Shown here: positions 48,626 through 58,956 of the stretch, one piece after another
Layout: each line of letters opens with the position of its first letter
Numbering within the stretch: the first letter of the stretch is position 1
Assembly (NCBI RefSeq): GCF_002738225.1
Contig: NZ_PEBQ01000014.1
Location: forward strand, 1-64,000
Direction of reading: 5' to 3'
DNA length: 64,000 bases
DNA from: Acetobacter pomorum
Lineage (GTDB): Bacteria; Pseudomonadota; Alphaproteobacteria; Acetobacterales; Acetobacteraceae
Notes under the pieces: model-generated
Told to the model about the DNA's origin: nothing
Seen by the model: the letters and a program-made list of their open reading frames with translations, nothing else
The model's database searches: none
Translations under genes and position numbers: made by a program

Positions 48626-49639
48626 ATGAGGCAAGCAGAACACCATATGGGCAGACTTGCGGATACGTCCGCCAGACTACCACCAGCACTTATAGTGGCT
48701 GGGCCAACATGTTCCGGTAAATCCGCGCTGGCGCTGGCGCTGGCGTGCAGATTGAACGGTGAGATTATTAATGCCGATTCCATGCAGGTTTATAAGGACC
48801 TTCATGTTCTAACGGCACGCCCCAATGCGCAAGATGAGCGGCTGGCACAGCATAGATTATACGGTGTGCTGCCGGCAGAGGAAAAAGGCAGTGTGGCCTG
48901 GTGGCGCGAGCAGGCTTTGGCTTGCATGTGCCGGGCTTGGGCACAAAACCGCCTGCCAATTTTGTGTGGGGGCACAGGTATGTACCTGCACGCCTTAACA
49001 AATGGCCTGGCCATTATTCCCGATAGCGGAGAAGAAGCACGGCAGGAGGCCCGCCAGAGTGTTGCGCAATATGGCGCACCTGCTTTGCATGCACGCTTGA
49101 TGGAGGTGGACCCTGAAACAGCCAGCCGCCTGAGGCCAGTGGATTCCCAGCGTGTCTCACGCGCGTGGGAGGTCTGGCGTGGCACGGGGCATGGTCTGAC
49201 ATGGTGGCACAAACAACCCGGCTTACCGCCTGCAGCCTGCCGGTTTGTGGCTGTGCGTTTGAACCCGGAGCGCGCAGAGCTGCGGGCGCGTATTGCCACA
49301 AGGTTTGAGAACATGCTGCGCAATGGCGCTGTGGCGGAAGTGCGGGCCCTACTTGCCCGAAAACTGGATACTAGCCTGCCAGCCATGCGGGCGCATGGTG
49401 TGCCAGAGCTTTCCGCCATGTTGCGTGGAGAAATAACAGAGCAGGAAGCCGCACAGCGGGCCGTGCAGGCCACGGGCCGTTACACAAAGCGGCAGGCAAC
49501 GTGGTTTGCGCACCACAATCTGGCAAAAAATGGTTTGGAATGCACAGTTGATGCATCTTTTTCTGATTTTGCGCAATTTTCGGAAAGAAAATACGAAGAA
49601 ATTGTATCTTTCGTTCTTTCCGGGATTGACGCCTCCTGA
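48626..49639 (+). CDS. miaA: tRNA dimethylallyltransferase
   Basis: A 337-residue enzyme that prenylates A37 of tRNAs reading UNN codons. The P-loop GPTCSGKSALALALA lies near residue 27, followed by the conserved NADSMQVYKDL, GVLPAEEKGSVAWW, and the GGTGMYLHALTNGL stretch that ends the core. The swinging domain has RLRPVDSQRVSRAWEVWRGTG and YTKRQATWFAHH near the end. Starts at 48626 or 48647 are both possible. It is followed 50 bp later by ilvB and may be co-transcribed with the ilv genes. Confidence 0.94.
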   Translation: MRQAEHHMGRLADTSARLPPALIVAGPTCSGKSALALALACRLNGEIINADSMQVYKDLHVLTARPNAQDERLAQHRLYGVLPAEEKGSVAWWREQALACMCRAWAQNRLPILCGGTGMYLHALTNGLAIIPDSGEEARQEARQSVAQYGAPALHARLMEVDPETASRLRPVDSQRVSRAWEVWRGTGHGLTWWHKQPGLPPAACRFVAVRLNPERAELRARIATRFENMLRNGAVAEVRALLARKLDTSLPAMRAHGVPELSAMLRGEITEQEAAQRAVQATGRYTKRQATWFAHHNLAKNGLECTVDASFSDFAQFSERKYEEIVSFVLSGIDAS

Positions 49640-49689
49640 TTCGGGGCCTAAAGATGCCGCCTGTCCCATTTCCGGGAAGAGAGGATGAC

Positions 49690-51504
49690 ATGACACTCAA
49701 AACTGCTTCGGCACCATCAGACGCACGGAACACACCAGCTCTTTCTGGTGCGGAAGTCCTTATGCGCGCGTTGGCCGAAGAAGGAGTGGAAGTTATTTTC
49801 GGGTATCCGGGTGGGGCGGTCCTGCCTATTTATGATGCTCTGTTTAAGCAAAAGCAGATTCGGCACGTGTTGGTAAGGCATGAGCAGGCGGCTGTTCATG
49901 CAGCAGAGGCATATGCACGCTCTACCGGCAAGGTGGGGGTTGTGTTGGTTACCAGTGGTCCGGGCGCTACAAATGCCGTAACTGGCCTGTTGGACGCCAT
50001 GATGGATTCCATCCCGCTGGTGTGCCTTTCCGGGCAGGTGCCAACAAGCCTGATTGGCAATGATGCGTTTCAGGAAGCAGATACCACCGGTATTACGCGG
50101 CCCGTCACCAAATACAATTACTTGGTGCGCAAGCCTGAAGATCTGGCCCCAACAGTGCATGAGGCTTTTGCCATTGCACGTTCAGGCCGCCCCGGCCCAG
50201 TGCTGATTGATCTGCCCAAGAACATCACGGTAGGAGATGCGCCTTATGTAGGCGCCAAGGACATTACCCCCCGTACGGAAAGAACCCAGACCAAGCCGGA
50301 CAGAGATACTGTGGCGCGCGCCGTAAAGGCTATGAAAAATGCCAAGCGCCCGCTGTTTTATACGGGTGGTGGCATCATCAATTCCGGCCCGCAGGCCAGT
50401 GAAGCCCTGCGCAAATTGGTGAAGATGACGGGCTTTCCCATCACGTCTACGCTGATGGGGCTTGGCGCTTATCCGGGCACGGATTCCCAATTTCTGGGTA
50501 TGTTGGGGATGCACGGCACCTATGAAGCCAATTTGGCCACGCATGATTGCGATGTGCTGATTGCGCTGGGCAGCCGGTTTGATGACCGTGTAACCGGGCG
50601 TGTGGATGCGTTTTCTCCCACATCCTTCAAAATTCACGCGGATATTGATCCGGCACAGATCAACAAGATCATCCACGTAGATGAAGCCATTATTGGTGAT
50701 GTGGGTGAAACTATCGCCATGATGATTGAGGAATGGGAAAAAGAACCCGCCTATAACCATCAGAAGGAACTGGCTGCGTGGTGGCACCAGATTGATGCAT
50801 GGCGCGCGCTGGATTGCTTGCGCTTTACGCAGGATCAGGCGCCAGATGCGGTTATCAAGCCCCAGCAGGCTATCCGCCGTATTTATGAACTGGCGCGTGA
50901 AACCGGGCGGGATACATATGTTTCAACCGAAGTTGGGCAGCATCAGATGTGGGCTGCGCAGTTCTTCCGGTTTGATCATCCCAACCGTTGGCTGACATCT
51001 GGTGGCCTTGGCACCATGGGTTATGGCTTGCCAGCCGCTGTTGGTGCACAGATTGCCCACCCAGATGCATTGGTGATGGATATTGCCGGTGAGGCTTCTA
51101 CCTTGATGAATATTCAGGAACTGGGCACCATTGCGCAGTATCGCCTGCCGGTAAAAATCTTCATTATCAACAACCACTATATGGGCATGGTGCGCCAGTG
51201 GCAGGAACTGCTACATGGCTCGCGCTATTCTGAAAGTTACAGTGATGCTCTGCCAGATTTTGTAAAGTTGGCAGAAAGCTTCCATGCTACAGGCATGCGC
51301 GTAACGCAGCTAAGCCAACTGGATGACACTATCCGGAAAGCACTTGCACATGATGGCCCTGTGATTGTGGATATCTGCGTGGCGGAAGGTGAAAACTGCT
51401 TCCCCATGATTCCATCGGGTGCTGCCCATAATGAAATGATTTTGGGGCCAGAGCAGGCAGAAAGTGGCGCCAAAATTACCAAGGAAGGGCAGATGCTGGT
51501 CTGA
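49690..51504 (+). CDS. ilvB: Acetolactate synthase large subunit
   Basis: A 604-residue ThDP-dependent enzyme that condenses two pyruvates (or pyruvate and 2-oxobutyrate) in valine, leucine and isoleucine synthesis. Features include VIFGYPGGAVLPIYDAL and the catalytic Glu in RHEQAAVHAAEAYAR. Then comes QVPTSLIGNDAFQEADTTGI, the FAD region GMHGTYEANLA, and the ThDP/Mg region DIAGEASTLMNIQELG in the alphaproteobacterial variant form. The ATG at 49690 follows GAGAGGATGAC. ilvN and ilvC follow in order. Confidence 0.96.
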   Translation: MTLKTASAPSDARNTPALSGAEVLMRALAEEGVEVIFGYPGGAVLPIYDALFKQKQIRHVLVRHEQAAVHAAEAYARSTGKVGVVLVTSGPGATNAVTGLLDAMMDSIPLVCLSGQVPTSLIGNDAFQEADTTGITRPVTKYNYLVRKPEDLAPTVHEAFAIARSGRPGPVLIDLPKNITVGDAPYVGAKDITPRTERTQTKPDRDTVARAVKAMKNAKRPLFYTGGGIINSGPQASEALRKLVKMTGFPITSTLMGLGAYPGTDSQFLGMLGMHGTYEANLATHDCDVLIALGSRFDDRVTGRVDAFSPTSFKIHADIDPAQINKIIHVDEAIIGDVGETIAMMIEEWEKEPAYNHQKELAAWWHQIDAWRALDCLRFTQDQAPDAVIKPQQAIRRIYELARETGRDTYVSTEVGQHQMWAAQFFRFDHPNRWLTSGGLGTMGYGLPAAVGAQIAHPDALVMDIAGEASTLMNIQELGTIAQYRLPVKIFIINNHYMGMVRQWQELLHGSRYSESYSDALPDFVKLAESFHATGMRVTQLSQLDDTIRKALAHDGPVIVDICVAEGENCFPMIPSGAAHNEMILGPEQAESGAKITKEGQMLV

Positions 51505-51568
51505 GACTGGTTGGGTTTTCTTTCTCACCTAGTTTCTTCTCCCAGTCTGATTTCAGGATAAACTGACA

Positions 51569-52087
51569 ATGCAGCAGGAAATTTCCGGTTCTGCCGTTAT
51601 CTCTCTCTTGGTGGATAATGAAAGCGGCGCACTGGCCCGTATTGTTGAGCTGTTTTCTGGCCGTGGATACAACATCCAAAGCCTGACAGTGGCCCCGGTT
51701 GATGAAAACCAGGCCACTTCCCGCGTAAATGTGGTGACAACCGGCACACCCTCCGCCATCCGCCAGATTCGTGCGCAAATTGCGCGTGTGGTGCCTGTAT
51801 CTCGCGTGGTAGATCTTACGGCAGAAGGCCCGTATGTGGCGCGGGAAATGGCGTTGGTGAAAGTGGTTTCCTCTGGCGAGCCACGTACAGAAGCTCTGCG
51901 AATTGCACAGGCATTTCGTGCACGGGCGGTGGACACCACGGCAAGTTCTTTTGTGTTTGAACTGACTGGCTCTACCGAAAAGCTGGACAGTTTTATCGAG
52001 CTGATGCGTCCGCTTGGGCTGGCTGAGGTTTCGCGCACAGGCGTGGCCTCCATTTGCCGCGGACCGCAGACCATTCAGAGCATCTGA
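51569..52087 (+). CDS. ilvN: Acetolactate synthase small (regulatory) subunit
   Basis: A 172-residue regulatory subunit. The N-terminal ACT domain reads ISLLVDNESGALARIVELFSGRGYNI with the valine-binding region, followed by the C-terminal domain with VARVVPVSRVVDLTAEG, REMALVKV and FELTGSTEKLDSFIELMRPLG. The length is normal. It starts 64 bp after ilvB and ends before a hairpin preceding ilvC. It makes the synthase sensitive to valine feedback, as is known of the family. Confidence 0.96.
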   Translation: MQQEISGSAVISLLVDNESGALARIVELFSGRGYNIQSLTVAPVDENQATSRVNVVTTGTPSAIRQIRAQIARVVPVSRVVDLTAEGPYVAREMALVKVVSSGEPRTEALRIAQAFRARAVDTTASSFVFELTGSTEKLDSFIELMRPLGLAEVSRTGVASICRGPQTIQSI

Positions 52088-52098
52088 AGTAACAGATA

Positions 52099-53167
<1,069 letters not shown>

Positions 53168-53191
53168 TTCAGTTCTGGCGTTAGCCGTAGC

Positions 53192-53230
53192 AAAAAGCCC
53201 TGCCACCAAATGTGTGGCAGGGCTTTTTCT
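53192..53230. terminator. Terminator after ilvC
   Basis: AAAAAGCCCTGCCAC (53192-53206) pairs with GTGGCAGGGCTTTTT (53214-53228). It also reads as a terminator on the minus strand for the convergent copB-like gene. Confidence 0.88.
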
Positions 53231-53250
53231 ATTTAGGGGTTATCGTAAGG

Positions 53251-54243
53251 TTAAAACCACGAGCGAATGCCAAAGGTAAAACGTAAATCCTCTGGCCCAT
53301 TTTCTGCCATGCGTGTGGTGTTTCTGGGCATGCTGGCAGTGCTGCCATAATGCCCGGCATAGGTAACAGCAATATAAGGGGCAATCTGGCGTTTGAACTC
53401 ATAGCGCAGGCGCAAACCTGCATCTATGTCAGAAAAACCTCGGCTGACACCACGTTCAGGGTCTGCATGAGAATAGAAGTTCAACTCGGCCTGTGGCTGT
53501 AAAATCAGGCGGTTGGTGATCAGAAAATCGTAAGAGCCTTCCAGTTTGCCAGCTACACCTGTGTTGTTGAAATACGCCGTGGCAGAGACATCAAAAAAGT
53601 AAAGTGCCAGCCCTTGCACACCTACAGCGCCCCATGCGCGGGTAGGGCCGCTATCTACATCCAGCCGGATGCCCGCCTGTACATCAAAGTAGGTGGAAAT
53701 GGCACGATCATAAAAGAACTCATGATCACCATCTGAAAATCGGCGGTGACCATCAAGCACACCTTCAGATTTCATCCAGAACTTATTGTAATCCGTGCCA
53801 AACCATGCCTGGCCAGAATAGCGGAACAGGCTGTTGCCCGGTGTATATCGGCCTTCAAACTGTTCCAAAAGAGCATGGAAATATGTGTTGTGGTCCATAA
53901 CCGGATGAATGTGCTGCACATAATGCACTTTTGGCACCGGTGGGGGTGTTGCCGGCCACTGGGCACTTGGCGTTAAGGGAGGGTAGGCAGAAGGGTTTAA
54001 TAGAGTGCTTTTGTTGTGCGCGGTGGTTTGCGCAGCATGATGCGCAGATGATGCGCCAGACGGAGGCTTGGGTTTGGCTGGCATGTCCATGTCGCCCATA
54101 TCCATATCATCCATGCCTTCCATACTGGCATGGTTCATGGATGCCGCTTTGGTCTGCGGCGTAACCATAGATGCCATAAGCAGAGCCGATACGCACAAAA
54201 GCAAAAAACGGGAAAAGTATTGGCGGTTCAAACATGTTTTCAT
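53251..54243 (-). CDS. copB: Outer-membrane copper resistance protein CopB
   Basis: A 330-residue protein with a signal peptide (LLLCVSALLMASMV region). A Met/Asp/His-rich stretch follows (EGMDDMDMGDMDM around residue 42), suited to copper binding, and then a beta-barrel-like C-terminal domain with alternating aromatic strands ending in GIRSWF, an outer-membrane terminus. It matches the CopB/PcoB family. The ATG at 54243 overlaps the stop of the upstream CopA gene by 4 bp (ATGA). It is the last gene of the copper operon. Confidence 0.88.
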   Translation of the reverse strand: MKTCLNRQYFSRFLLLCVSALLMASMVTPQTKAASMNHASMEGMDDMDMGDMDMPAKPKPPSGASSAHHAAQTTAHNKSTLLNPSAYPPLTPSAQWPATPPPVPKVHYVQHIHPVMDHNTYFHALLEQFEGRYTPGNSLFRYSGQAWFGTDYNKFWMKSEGVLDGHRRFSDGDHEFFYDRAISTYFDVQAGIRLDVDSGPTRAWGAVGVQGLALYFFDVSATAYFNNTGVAGKLEGSYDFLITNRLILQPQAELNFYSHADPERGVSRGFSDIDAGLRLRYEFKRQIAPYIAVTYAGHYGSTASMPRNTTRMAENGPEDLRFTFGIRSWF

Positions 54244-55955
54244 GACACCACCACTGTGCGGAACATACCTAAATCCATGTGGTAAAGCAGGTGGCAGTGA
54301 AAAGCCCATAAACCCGGTGTATCGGCAGAAACCAGATAGCTCAGCTTTCCACCCGGTTGCACAATAATGGTGTGTTTTACCGGGTTGTACAGGCCGTTCC
54401 CGTTTTCCAGCTCGCTCCACAAACCATGCAGATGGATGGGGTGTTCCATCATGGTGTCATTTATCAGGGTAAAGCGCACCCGTTCACCCAAACGAAGTGG
54501 GATTGGCGTGGCTTCCGAGAATTTTTTGCCATCAAATCCCCAGATATAACGCTCCATGTTGCCGGTAAGATGCAACGTGATCTCGCGCGATGGTGGGCGT
54601 TGATCTGTGGCAGGATGGGTGGCGCGGAGGTCTGCATATGTCAGAACCTTTCGGCCGTTGTTCTGTAAGCCATCACCGGGGTCTGCCAGCCGGTTGATGG
54701 GCATGGCTGCACGATTCTGGTTTTCTACATTCAAAGGGGGCGCATGTGTTTTGGCTGGCTGATGCATGGGCATGTTATGCATATCCATGCCGCCCATATT
54801 GTGCCCTTCATGCATGGCCATGCCCATATCCACCATGGTGCGCACGGGCCGTTCATCCATGGGGGGAACAGGTGCGCTCATGCCGGAATGGGGGGCAAGC
54901 GTGCCGCGGGCATAACCCGTTCTATCCTCACTTTGGGCAAAAATGGTGTAGGCTTGGTTGCCTTGAGGTTGCACAATGCAATCATACGTTTCAGCCACAC
55001 CAATGCGGAATTCATCTACCCGCACGGGTTCAACATTATTTCCATCCGCCTGAATGATATCCATCTGGAGGCTAGGAATACGGATATCGTAAAAGGTCAT
55101 GGCGGAGGCATTGATAAACCGCAGCCTGATGCGTTCACCGGGTTTAAAAATACCGGTCCAGTTGGCAGCAGGGGCGCAGCCGTTCATCAGATAGGTGTAG
55201 ATAATGCCGCTTACGTCTGAAATATCTGTAGCGGACATGTTCATGCCAGCCCATTGCATGCGGTCTTTTAAGGTCGGCCATACACCAGATTTCTTGGCAT
55301 CATGAAAGAATGACACTGCTGTGCGTTGCCGAAAATTATAATAGTCATCCTGAAACTTCAGCTTGTTGATGATGGTGTGGGGTGCCACATCAGACCAATC
55401 TGAAAGTAGGATGACGTAATCCCGGTCATAGCTATTGGGGTCTGGCTCCTTGGGGTCAATCACAATGGCCCCGTACAACCCCATGGCTTCCTGCATGTTG
55501 GAGTGGCTGTGATACCAGTATGTGCCACTCTGTTTTACGGGAAAGCGATAGGTAAAGCGTGCGCCGGGCTCAATTCCGGCAAAGCTTAGCCCCGGCACGC
55601 CATCCATATGTGCTGGGCATCGGATACCATGCCAGTGGATGGAGGTTGTTTCATCCAATGTATTATGGATGTTCAGGCTCAGGTCATCGCCTTCGCGCCA
55701 GCGCAGGATAGGGCCGGGCACGCCGCCATTCATGGTGGGGACGCGTTGCGGCTTACCCAGAATATGAACGTTCGCCCAACCGATCGTCAGGTCAAAACTG
55801 TTGCTGGCATCTTGGGGAACAATGCCGGACGTATGGGAAAAGGCACAAGCTTGTTTGGGTGGCCGCAAGGCATACAGGGCCGTCAATGCGCTGCCACCAG
55901 TGATAAACTGCCGACGAGACACATTTCTCCCTTTCAAGGCAGGGGGAATATGCAT
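54240..55955 (-). CDS. copA: Multicopper oxidase CopA (periplasmic copper resistance)
   Basis: A 571-residue multicopper oxidase. The N-terminus has a Tat signal (SRRQFITG, then a hydrophobic stretch). Type 2/3 copper histidines appear in SIHWHGIRCP and YWYHSHSNMQEAMG. A Met/His-rich insert (DMGMAMHEGHNMGGMDMHNM, about 385-404) fits the extra copper sites of CopA/PcoA. The C-terminal site is HPIHLHGLW and HCHLLYHMDLGM, carrying the type 1 copper ligands. It oxidises or sequesters periplasmic Cu(I). Note that the Cu-ATPase at 56579 is also commonly called copA. Confidence 0.92.
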   Translation of the reverse strand: MHIPPALKGRNVSRRQFITGGSALTALYALRPPKQACAFSHTSGIVPQDASNSFDLTIGWANVHILGKPQRVPTMNGGVPGPILRWREGDDLSLNIHNTLDETTSIHWHGIRCPAHMDGVPGLSFAGIEPGARFTYRFPVKQSGTYWYHSHSNMQEAMGLYGAIVIDPKEPDPNSYDRDYVILLSDWSDVAPHTIINKLKFQDDYYNFRQRTAVSFFHDAKKSGVWPTLKDRMQWAGMNMSATDISDVSGIIYTYLMNGCAPAANWTGIFKPGERIRLRFINASAMTFYDIRIPSLQMDIIQADGNNVEPVRVDEFRIGVAETYDCIVQPQGNQAYTIFAQSEDRTGYARGTLAPHSGMSAPVPPMDERPVRTMVDMGMAMHEGHNMGGMDMHNMPMHQPAKTHAPPLNVENQNRAAMPINRLADPGDGLQNNGRKVLTYADLRATHPATDQRPPSREITLHLTGNMERYIWGFDGKKFSEATPIPLRLGERVRFTLINDTMMEHPIHLHGLWSELENGNGLYNPVKHTIIVQPGGKLSYLVSADTPGLWAFHCHLLYHMDLGMFRTVVVS

Positions 55956-56029
55956 GGTAAATATCCATTCTGCATAACGCTGCACGTTTGTAAGAACGCA
56001 CAGACAGACTGATTAAAACGTATGAAAAA

Positions 56030-56455
56030 TCAGGCGTTATGCAGTTTGGGTGGCCTTAGCAGGGGGGCTGCGGCGTAATCTGGCAAAAACAGAACAGTCC
56101 TGCGCAGTTGGTGCGCCGGTGTTTGCCATGCAGCTTCGGGCATATGTGTATAAGGCTGAAGCACAGAAAGCCCTGAAGCAAAGCAATCCTGTTGGCAACA
56201 CTGTTGCTGATGATGATGCGCATGGTTTTGCAATGCACAATGTGCCGCATGTGCCGGTGCAGCAGGGTGCGCCATAGGCATGTTCATGGCTGTATGAGGA
56301 TGGCATTCGGCAGAGTGTGCCCCAGTGTGCCAAGCAGTCATGGTATGGGCAGATGCCAATGCCTTGCCCGGCAGCAGCGCATGCAAGCCTACCAGCACTG
56401 CCATAAAAAGCAGGCCGCCCAGAATTTTTCTGAAAGGCAGGATGCGATCCATCAT
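56030..56455 (-). CDS. Small exported His/Cys/Met-rich protein in copper operon
   Basis: A 141-residue protein with an N-terminal hydrophobic helix (ILGGLLFMAVLVGLHALL) serving as signal or anchor. A metal-binding-looking core follows: AECHPHTAMNMPMAHPAAPAHAAHC and NHAHHHQQQCCQQDCF. It is encoded upstream of the CopA/CopB genes on the same strand, so it is probably in the copper operon and may bind or deliver periplasmic copper. I do not recognise a family. ATGs at 56455 and 56452 are both possible; the ribosome signal (GGTGG) is weak. Confidence 0.7.
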   Translation of the reverse strand: MMDRILPFRKILGGLLFMAVLVGLHALLPGKALASAHTMTAWHTGAHSAECHPHTAMNMPMAHPAAPAHAAHCALQNHAHHHQQQCCQQDCFASGLSVLQPYTHMPEAAWQTPAHQLRRTVLFLPDYAAAPLLRPPKLHNA

Positions 56456-56498
56456 CTCGCCACCATATCTGCAATGTGTATATGAGAGCAAGAAAATG

Positions 56499-56513
56499 TC
56501 CTGCACAGCAGGA
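56499..56513. promoter_or_regulatory. Perfect dyad in the divergent copper promoter region
   Basis: TCCTGC-ACA-GCAGGA is a perfect 6-bp inverted repeat with a 3-bp centre. It is roughly midway between the start of the His-rich gene (minus) and that of the Cu-ATPase (plus). It is a good candidate operator for shared copper regulation; the regulator is not in this window. Confidence 0.45.
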
Positions 56514-56578
56514 AGTCGTATCATAGTGGTTTTCTGATGCGGTGCGCAGGCGTGGCAGTTACAGGCGGAGTAGGGTGA

Positions 56579-58951
56579 ATGAGCCAGACAATAAGTTTCC
56601 CGGTGGAAGGGATGTCCTGCGCCGCATGTGCTGCCCGGTTGGAAAAGGTGCTCAACAGGCTAGAGGGCGTGCAGGCCTCGGTCAATTTTGCAACATCCAA
56701 AGCGCAGGTTGATCTGGTTGCAGGCACAAGCACTGTTGCAGATGTGCTTGGTGCAGTTGCCAAGGCTGGCTTTGGGGCACAGACATCCAGCGTGGATCTG
56801 GCGCTAACAGGGCTTTCCTGCGCAGGTTGTGCCGGACGGGTGGAAAAGGTGCTGAATGCCCTGCCATCCGTGCATGCAAACGTCAATCTGGCCACAGAAC
56901 GCGCACACGTAACTTTCGTGCCCGGTGTGGTGGATGCCCCGGCGCTTATAGCTGCGGTGGAAAAAGCCGGATATGGCGCAAGTGTCTTTCAACAAAAAAC
57001 AGCGGAAGAGGCCAAGTACCAGCGTCAGAAGGAATGGCGTGTAGCTCTTGCGGGTTTTGTGTTGGCAGCAATTCTAAGCCTGCCATTTCTGTTGGAAATG
57101 GTGGGCATGATGGTGGGAGCACACCATGCGGTTATGTTGCCGCTATCGGTGCAGCTTATTCTGGCCACTGTGGTGCAGTTTTGGTGTGGCCGTTCCTTTT
57201 ATGCCGGTGCATGGCACGCATTGCGTAGTGGTGCAGCCACCATGGATGTGCTGGTGGTTTTGGGCACCAGTATTGCCTATGGCTTCAGCGCGGTTGTGGT
57301 GCTGTTCGGGCTGGATCAGCCGGTTTATTTTGAGGCCAGCGCATTGGTGATTACGCTGGTGTTGCTAGGGCGTTTGCTGGAGGCTCGCGCCAAGGCGCGG
57401 GCCGGAGCTGGGATGGAAAGCCTGTTGCGGCTTCAGCCCAGAACGGCACATGTTGAACGAGCCGGGCAGATAACAGATGAGCCCGTAGAACAACTGCAAG
57501 TGGGCAACGTGTTTCTGGTGCGCCCCGGTGAGAATGTTCCGGTAGATGGTGTGGTGCTTTCCGGTGAATCAGACGTGAACGAGGCCATGCTGACAGGGGA
57601 GAGCGTGCCCGTTGCCAAGCAGGCCGGAGCCAACGTGTTTGCTGGCACACTAAACCAGACCGGCGCCTTGCGTGCCAAGGTGACCGGAACAGGTGGGCAA
57701 ACGGTTCTGGCTGGCATTGTGCACATGGTGGAACAGGCACAGGGTAGCAAAGCCAGCGTGCAACGGTTGGCAGATAAAGTGGCATCGGTTTTTGTGCCGG
57801 TCGTGCTGGCACTGGCAGTGCTGACATTTGCTACAGGCTGGCTGCTGACAGGCGTGTGGGACCAGAGCCTTGTGAACGCTATTTCAGTATTGGTCATTGC
57901 CTGCCCATGCTCGCTGGGGTTGGCCACGCCTACAGCCATTATGGTGGGCACAGGGTTGGGCGCACGGGCAGGGATCTTGTTCCGTAACGCAGATGCACTG
58001 GAGCAGACACGCAAGCTCACAACCCTTGTGGTGGATAAAACAGGCACTTTAACCCAAGGGCAGCCCGCAGTTGTGGATGTTCGGTTTACAGTGCACGAAA
58101 CGGCACAAAACACACTTGCTCTGGCATATGCGTTGGAAAGCCAGTCCGAACATCCATTGGCGCGTGCTGTTGTCAATTATGCCCGTGCACAGGGTATAAC
58201 GGCAGCAGAAATATCTGGCTTTCAGGCAGTGCCGGGGCAGGGCGTTGGGGCGGAATATCAGGGGCAATCCATTGCATTGGGTTCTCCTGCATATCTGGGC
58301 ACGCTTGGCTGTGAGATAGATGATGAACTAACCCAAAGCTGGCAGCAGCAGGGGCGTACGGTTGTGGGGGTGGCACAGGGGCAGAGTGTACGGGCATGGT
58401 TTGCGCTGGCAGATCAAATTCGCCCAGAAGCGCAAGCGGCCATAGCCGCTTTGCAGCAGCAGGGCTTAGATGTTGTGATGTTAACAGGGGATAATGCCCG
58501 TGTTGCTCAGGCCGTGGCTCAGCAGGTTGGTATAAAAACTGTTATTGCTGGCGTGCTGCCAGATGGCAAAGCTGCCGAAATTCGTAAACTGAAAGCGCAG
58601 GGAAAATGCGTGGGCATGGTGGGTGATGGCATTAATGATGCCCCAGCCCTGGCCTCGGCCGATGTTGGGTTTGCTATAGGTGCCGGTGCGGATATTGCAC
58701 TGGAAACAGCCGATGTGGTGCTGATGCGCAGCAACCTGATGGCCTTGGTAGATGCGCTTTCTCTTTCACGCGCCACGGTTTCCAAAATATGGCAAAATCT
58801 GTTTTTTGCCTTTATTTACAATATTCTTGGTCTGCCTTTGGCGGCCCTTGGCAAGTTGGACCCCGTTCTGGCAGGGGCCGCCATGGCAATGAGCTCTGTT
58901 TCGGTTGTTAGCAACTCCCTGTTGCTGAACCGATGGAAGCCCAAATCCTGA
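56579..58951 (+). CDS. Cu(I)-translocating P1B-type ATPase
   Basis: A 790-residue copper exporter in the inner membrane. It has two N-terminal HMA domains (C14/C17 in GMSCAAC and C81/C84 in GLSCAGC). Eight transmembrane helices follow, with the ion-binding CPC motif at 442-444 (CPCSLGLATPT), the phosphorylation site Asp486 in DKTGTLT, the HP signature in SEHPLARAV, and GDGINDAPAL. It pumps Cu(I) to the periplasm, where the CopA oxidase of the divergent operon can act on it. This is the CopA-type ATPase of the CopZ/CopA chaperone-pump system; the symbol is withheld to avoid confusion with the oxidase. Confidence 0.95.
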   Translation: MSQTISFPVEGMSCAACAARLEKVLNRLEGVQASVNFATSKAQVDLVAGTSTVADVLGAVAKAGFGAQTSSVDLALTGLSCAGCAGRVEKVLNALPSVHANVNLATERAHVTFVPGVVDAPALIAAVEKAGYGASVFQQKTAEEAKYQRQKEWRVALAGFVLAAILSLPFLLEMVGMMVGAHHAVMLPLSVQLILATVVQFWCGRSFYAGAWHALRSGAATMDVLVVLGTSIAYGFSAVVVLFGLDQPVYFEASALVITLVLLGRLLEARAKARAGAGMESLLRLQPRTAHVERAGQITDEPVEQLQVGNVFLVRPGENVPVDGVVLSGESDVNEAMLTGESVPVAKQAGANVFAGTLNQTGALRAKVTGTGGQTVLAGIVHMVEQAQGSKASVQRLADKVASVFVPVVLALAVLTFATGWLLTGVWDQSLVNAISVLVIACPCSLGLATPTAIMVGTGLGARAGILFRNADALEQTRKLTTLVVDKTGTLTQGQPAVVDVRFTVHETAQNTLALAYALESQSEHPLARAVVNYARAQGITAAEISGFQAVPGQGVGAEYQGQSIALGSPAYLGTLGCEIDDELTQSWQQQGRTVVGVAQGQSVRAWFALADQIRPEAQAAIAALQQQGLDVVMLTGDNARVAQAVAQQVGIKTVIAGVLPDGKAAEIRKLKAQGKCVGMVGDGINDAPALASADVGFAIGAGADIALETADVVLMRSNLMALVDALSLSRATVSKIWQNLFFAFIYNILGLPLAALGKLDPVLAGAAMAMSSVSVVSNSLLLNRWKPKS

Positions 58952-58956
58952 TATCA

